Assembly (NCBI GenBank): GCA_937907485.1
Contig: CALESR010000127.1
Span: forward strand, 1 to 16,445
From: an uncultured Paracoccaceae bacterium
GTDB taxonomy: Bacteria > Pseudomonadota > Alphaproteobacteria > Rhodobacterales > Rhodobacteraceae
DNA length: 16,445 nt
Reading direction: 5' to 3'
The notes under the pieces were generated by a model. That model had not been told where the DNA came from and searched no databases. It worked only from the letters and a program-made list of their open reading frames with translations. Position 1 is the first letter of the stretch. Each line of letters starts with the position of its first letter. This document shows, in pieces, positions 14,450 through 16,445 of the stretch. The translations under genes were made by a program, and so were the position numbers.

Positions 14450-14617
14450 ATGACGCTGTCTTCGCGCCTTCACGAGCTCCGCCGTCGCCATCAGGCCCTT
14501 GCCGATCAGGTCGAACAGGCGCAGCGCGCGCCCGCCATCGATGATCTGGTGATCGCTGATCTGAAGAAGCAGAAGCTGCGCCTCAAGGAAGAGATCTCGC
14601 GCCTCGCGGCCGAGTGA
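14450..14617 (+). CDS. DUF465 (YdcH-family) small coiled-coil protein
   Basis: A 55-residue charged helical protein: MTLSSRLHELRRRHQALADQ, VEQAQRAPAIDDLVIADLKK, then QKLRLKEEISRLAAE. The two helices joined at RAPAIDD, the D-x-x-I-x-x-LKK-x-K-L-x-LK-x-E-I motif and the size match DUF465/YdcH. These are abundant alphaproteobacterial proteins of unknown function that probably form helical hairpins or oligomers. The start is the ATG at 14450, directed by a perfect AGGAGG; an in-frame ATG at 14384 would add 22 residues unlike the family. Its final 35 bases overlap, on the opposite strand, the end of the DMT transporter gene, and I see no terminator in either direction, so the two transcripts should be partly antisense. 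Confidence 0.9.
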   Translation: MTLSSRLHELRRRHQALADQVEQAQRAPAIDDLVIADLKKQKLRLKEEISRLAAE

Positions 14618-15473
14618 CCTTGCCACCGGCGCGCGCCGCCAAGGCCGCGCCCAGGGTGATCAACACGGCAGCCGCGGCCAGCGTCACGCTGGCCCCGGCC
14701 ATCCCGGCGCCCACCAGCGCCACGGTGGACAACAGCGGCGCGGCATAGGACGCCGTCCCCAAAAGCTGGATGTCGCCCCCCTTGACCCCGATGTCCCAAG
14801 TATAGAACGCCAGCCCCACCGGCCCCAGCCCCAGCGCCAGCACCGCCCACCAGCCGGTCGCCGCCTGCGGCCAGGCAGGTTGCTCCAGCGCCAGATGCGC
14901 CAACCCCGACAACAGCGCGGTTGCCAGACACGTCACCGCCACCGCCGCCGTCGGCACGCCCGCCAACCGCCGTGAACCCAGCGAATACCCCGCCCAGACC
15001 AGCGCCGCGACAAAGGCCACGCCATAGCCTGCCACCGCGCCCGAAACCGCGCCGATCCCGCCCGCCACGATCAGCGCCGCGCCGCCAAAGGCCAAGAGCG
15101 CGCCGGTCACATGGCCGATCCGCAGCGACTCGCCCGGCAACAGCCCCGAACCCAGCACGATGAACAGCGGCCAGAGATAGCAGATCAGCGACGCCTCGGC
15201 CGCCGGTGCCAGCCTGAGCGCGGAGAAATAGAGGAAATGATAGCCAAAAAGCCCTGCCGTGCCAAAGGCATAGGCCGACAGCGGCACAAGACGCAGCGTG
15301 CCCAGGCCGCCGCTCAGTGCCAGCCAGACCAGCCCCACGCCGCCGCCGATGGCAAAGGTCAGCGCGGTCAGCAGAAAGGGTGGCACCGGCGCGGTCGCCA
15401 CTGTCATCAGCGCCAGCAGCGACCACAGGATCACCGCCGAGAAACCGATCACCGTTGCCCGTGACTTGCCCAT
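14583..15473 (-). CDS. DMT-superfamily exporter, YddG-like (EamA domains)
   Basis: A 296-residue inner-membrane protein with about ten hydrophobic helices in two EamA halves (about 5-135 and 145-280). Several blocks resemble the aromatic amino acid exporter YddG: KSRATVIGFSAVILWS at the start, ICYLWPLFIVL in the first half, AALVWAGYSLGSRRLAG at the start of the second half, and FYTWDIGVKGGDIQLLGTAS, then YAAPLLST near helices 8-9. Export of aromatic amino acids or related compounds is therefore the best guess; substrate prediction in this superfamily is weak. The ATG at 15471-15473 has AAAGGGA a few bases upstream. The charged tail after the last helix (AGGKVTRPRGARSLP) is encoded opposite the DUF465 gene end and may be non-essential. 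It lies downstream of phaB on the same strand but is separated by a hairpin and has its own promoter candidate. Confidence 0.88.
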   Translation of the reverse strand: MGKSRATVIGFSAVILWSLLALMTVATAPVPPFLLTALTFAIGGGVGLVWLALSGGLGTLRLVPLSAYAFGTAGLFGYHFLYFSALRLAPAAEASLICYLWPLFIVLGSGLLPGESLRIGHVTGALLAFGGAALIVAGGIGAVSGAVAGYGVAFVAALVWAGYSLGSRRLAGVPTAAVAVTCLATALLSGLAHLALEQPAWPQAATGWWAVLALGLGPVGLAFYTWDIGVKGGDIQLLGTASYAAPLLSTVALVGAGMAGASVTLAAAAVLITLGAALAARAGGKVTRPRGARSLP

Positions 15474-15496
15474 GCGCGTCCCTTTCGTCGTGCCGG

Positions 15497-15526
15497 TCCA
15501 TACTCCGGCGGCGACGTCGCGCGCAA
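15497..15526 (-). promoter_or_regulatory. candidate promoter for the DMT exporter
   Basis: On the minus strand TTGCGC (15526-15521), an 18-base spacer and TATGGA (15502-15497) would start transcription near 15490, about 17 bases before the ATG, leaving room for the AAAGGGA ribosome site. The -35 half overlaps a GCGC-TT-GCGC repeat, so the match may be fortuitous. Confidence 0.35.
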
Positions 15527-15533
15527 GCGCGAA

Positions 15534-15552
15534 GAGGGGGCGCCGCCCCCTC
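15534..15552 (-). terminator. putative phaB terminator hairpin
   Basis: GAGGGGGC and GCCCCCTC form an 8-bp perfect stem with a 3-base loop, 13 bases after the phaB stop. On the minus strand it is followed by TTCGCGCTT, a poor T tract, and a second small GC stem (GCGCTTGCGC). It probably ends or slows phaAB transcription, perhaps with some read-through into the exporter gene. Confidence 0.5.
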
Positions 15553-15565
15553 CTCGCCAGTGTGA

Positions 15566-16288
15566 TCACACGAAGAACTGCGCCCCGTTGGCGCTGATCG
15601 TCGAGCCGTTGATAAAGCTGGCGTCGTCCGAGGCGAGGAAGGCCACGCAGCGCGCGATTTCCTCGGGCTCGCCCAGACGGCCCGCCGGGATGCCCGCGAT
15701 GATCGATTCGCGCACCTTTTCCGGCACCGCCATCACCATTTCCGTCGCGATATAGCCCGGGCAGACCGCGTTCGCGGTGATGCCGAACCGCGCGCCTTCC
15801 TGCGCCAGCGATTTCACGATGCCCAGATCGCCCGCCTTGGTCGCGGCATAGTTGACCTGACCGAACTGGCCCTTTTGCCCGTTGATCGAGCTGATGACGA
15901 CGATGCGCCCGAACTTGCGCTCGCGCATACCGGGCCAGATCGGGTGCACGGTGTTGAACACGCCGGTCAGGTTGGTGTCGATCACTTGCTTCCACTGGTC
16001 GGGCGTCATCTTGTGGAACGGGGCGTCGCGGGTGATCCCGGCGTTGGCGACCACCACGTCGATCGGGCCCAGCTCGGCCTCGACCTGCGCCAGACCGGCC
16101 TTCGAGGCCTCGTAATCCGCGACGTTCCATTTGTAGGTCTTGATGCCGCTTTCGGCGGTGAATTTGGCGGCGGCCTCATCGTTGCCGGCATAGTTGGCCG
16201 CAACCGTGTAACCGGCGTTTTTCAGCGCCAGCGAGATCGCGGCGCCAATACCGCGCGAGCCGCCAGTAACCAGTGCAATCCGTCCCAT
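15566..16288 (-). CDS. phaB: acetoacetyl-CoA reductase (PhaB)
   Basis: A 240-residue short-chain dehydrogenase that reduces acetoacetyl-CoA to (R)-3-hydroxybutyryl-CoA with NADPH, the second step of polyhydroxybutyrate synthesis. The cofactor loop TGGSRGIG is at 8-15, NAG at 82-84, and the catalytic triad is Ser134, Tyr147 and Lys151 in the segments ISSINGQKGQFGQVNY and AATKAG. The stretch around SSINGQKGQFGQ-NY is characteristic of PhaB rather than FabG. The ATG at 16286-16288 is preceded by AGGAGG (16294-16299), 5 bases away. It follows phaA by 108 bases, as in many Rhodobacteraceae; phaC and its regulator are not in the window. Confidence 0.97.
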   Translation of the reverse strand: MGRIALVTGGSRGIGAAISLALKNAGYTVAANYAGNDEAAAKFTAESGIKTYKWNVADYEASKAGLAQVEAELGPIDVVVANAGITRDAPFHKMTPDQWKQVIDTNLTGVFNTVHPIWPGMRERKFGRIVVISSINGQKGQFGQVNYAATKAGDLGIVKSLAQEGARFGITANAVCPGYIATEMVMAVPEKVRESIIAGIPAGRLGEPEEIARCVAFLASDDASFINGSTISANGAQFFV

Positions 16289-16339
16289 TTATCCCTCCTG
16301 GAGTGGTGTTCTTGAAATTCTGTTATCCGTTAAGCAAGT

Positions 16340-16362
16340 GGGGCGCAACAATGTTGCGCCCC
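16340..16362. repeat. perfect palindrome in the phaA-phaB gap
   Basis: GGGGCGCAACA (16340-16350) and TGTTGCGCCCC (16352-16362) are exact reverse complements around one A. As RNA this is a 10-bp stem with a 3-base loop. In the phaB direction it is followed by ACTTGCTTAACGG, not a T tract; on the plus strand it is followed by GTGTTTT. It may be a message-stabilising hairpin, a weak internal terminator or an operator. A weak -10-like GATAAC (16330-16325) lies 18 bases after a TTGTTG inside the palindrome, so a secondary phaB promoter is conceivable. Confidence 0.65.
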
Positions 16363-16396
16363 GTGTTTTCGCTATCGCAGAAAAAACCGCCGCGCC

Positions 16397-16445
16397 TCAG
16401 CGCTCCAAGCACATGGCAACGCCCATGCCGCCGCCGATGCACAGC
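16397..16445 (-). CDS. phaA: acetyl-CoA acetyltransferase (PhaA), C-terminal fragment
   Basis: Only the last 15 codons plus stop lie in the window. They read LCIGGGMGVAMCLER and stop (TGA at 16399-16397). The GGGMGVA-C-ER ending with the C-x-GGG motif is the conserved thiolase C-terminus; its cysteine is the second catalytic cysteine that activates the substrate. Together with phaB directly downstream this indicates the biosynthetic beta-ketothiolase PhaA, which joins two acetyl-CoA into acetoacetyl-CoA. Truncation is due to the window edge. A run of six T (minus strand, 16387-16382) follows the stop by 9 bases after a GC-rich stretch, a possible weak terminator. Confidence 0.9.
   Translation of the reverse strand, partial: LCIGGGMGVAMCLER

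Noticed and set aside
15566..16130. Minus-strand frame fusing the exporter with upstream sequence opposite or out of frame with phaB
   Set aside because: The portion above 15473 is an alternate frame of phaB; the exporter has its own ATG and ribosome site at 15473.
1..16445. Mobile element, CRISPR, toxin-antitoxin or defence island
   Set aside because: No transposase, integrase, repeat array or nuclease/helicase gene was found; the gene content is metabolic and housekeeping with uniform composition.

Overview
The window reads as a piece of alphaproteobacterial chromosome, most likely Rhodobacteraceae/Paracoccaceae (a Rhodobacter- or Paracoccus-like organism). The base composition is very GC-rich. 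It carries the tiny aa3-type cytochrome oxidase subunit IV typical of this group, an ETF-ubiquinone oxidoreductase, a phaA-phaB pair for polyhydroxybutyrate, and a run of genes (ETF-QO, TPR protein, ispE, polyprenyl synthase, DUF2007, methyltransferase, DUF465) that I recall as a typical Rhodobacteraceae neighbourhood. I see no tRNA, rRNA, CRISPR, phage, insertion sequence or defence locus. All genes look intact except phaA, which is cut by the right edge. The window is almost fully coding and has no gene-free stretch above 300 bases; the largest gap is the 251-base divergent region between greA and ETF-QO.

Layout. 15-956 (-): Sua5-type threonylcarbamoyl-AMP synthase, divergent from 1092-4419 (+), an acyl-CoA dehydrogenase, an MBL-fold hydrolase and a lipoprotein that overlap end to start. 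4474-5230 (+): cytochrome oxidase subunit IV, then a second lipoprotein that is a paralogue of the first. 7785-5255 (-): an operon of greA, a two-helix membrane protein of unknown function, azlC and azlD. 8037-12345 (+): ETF-QO, a secreted TPR protein and ispE. 13333-12338 (-): a long-chain polyprenyl diphosphate synthase meeting ispE tail to tail. 13387-14617 (+): DUF2007 protein, an NPPY-type N6-adenine methyltransferase and a DUF465 protein. 15473-14583 (-): a YddG-like DMT exporter. 16288-15566 (-): phaB, and 16445-16397 (-): the last codons of phaA.

How the genes fit together. Acyl-CoA dehydrogenase passes electrons through ETF (not in this window) to ETF-QO and the quinone pool. The polyprenyl synthase makes the ubiquinone tail, its C5 units come from the MEP pathway (IspE), and quinol is finally oxidised in part by the aa3 oxidase. 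PhaA/PhaB store surplus acetyl-CoA. The rest is housekeeping (Sua5 and a probable tRNA methyltransferase, GreA) and export (AzlCD, DMT).

This is mainly an ordinary conserved region, but several signals deserve a look: a GC hairpin plus T7 in the greA leader that resembles an attenuator; two homologous lipoproteins, with a conserved His...Cys pattern suggesting a permuted papain-like fold, bracketing the oxidase subunit IV gene; and a near-consensus promoter placed so that the DUF2007 mRNA should be leaderless, with a perfect inverted repeat inside that promoter. All assignments come from reading the sequence and from family knowledge; no database search was run.
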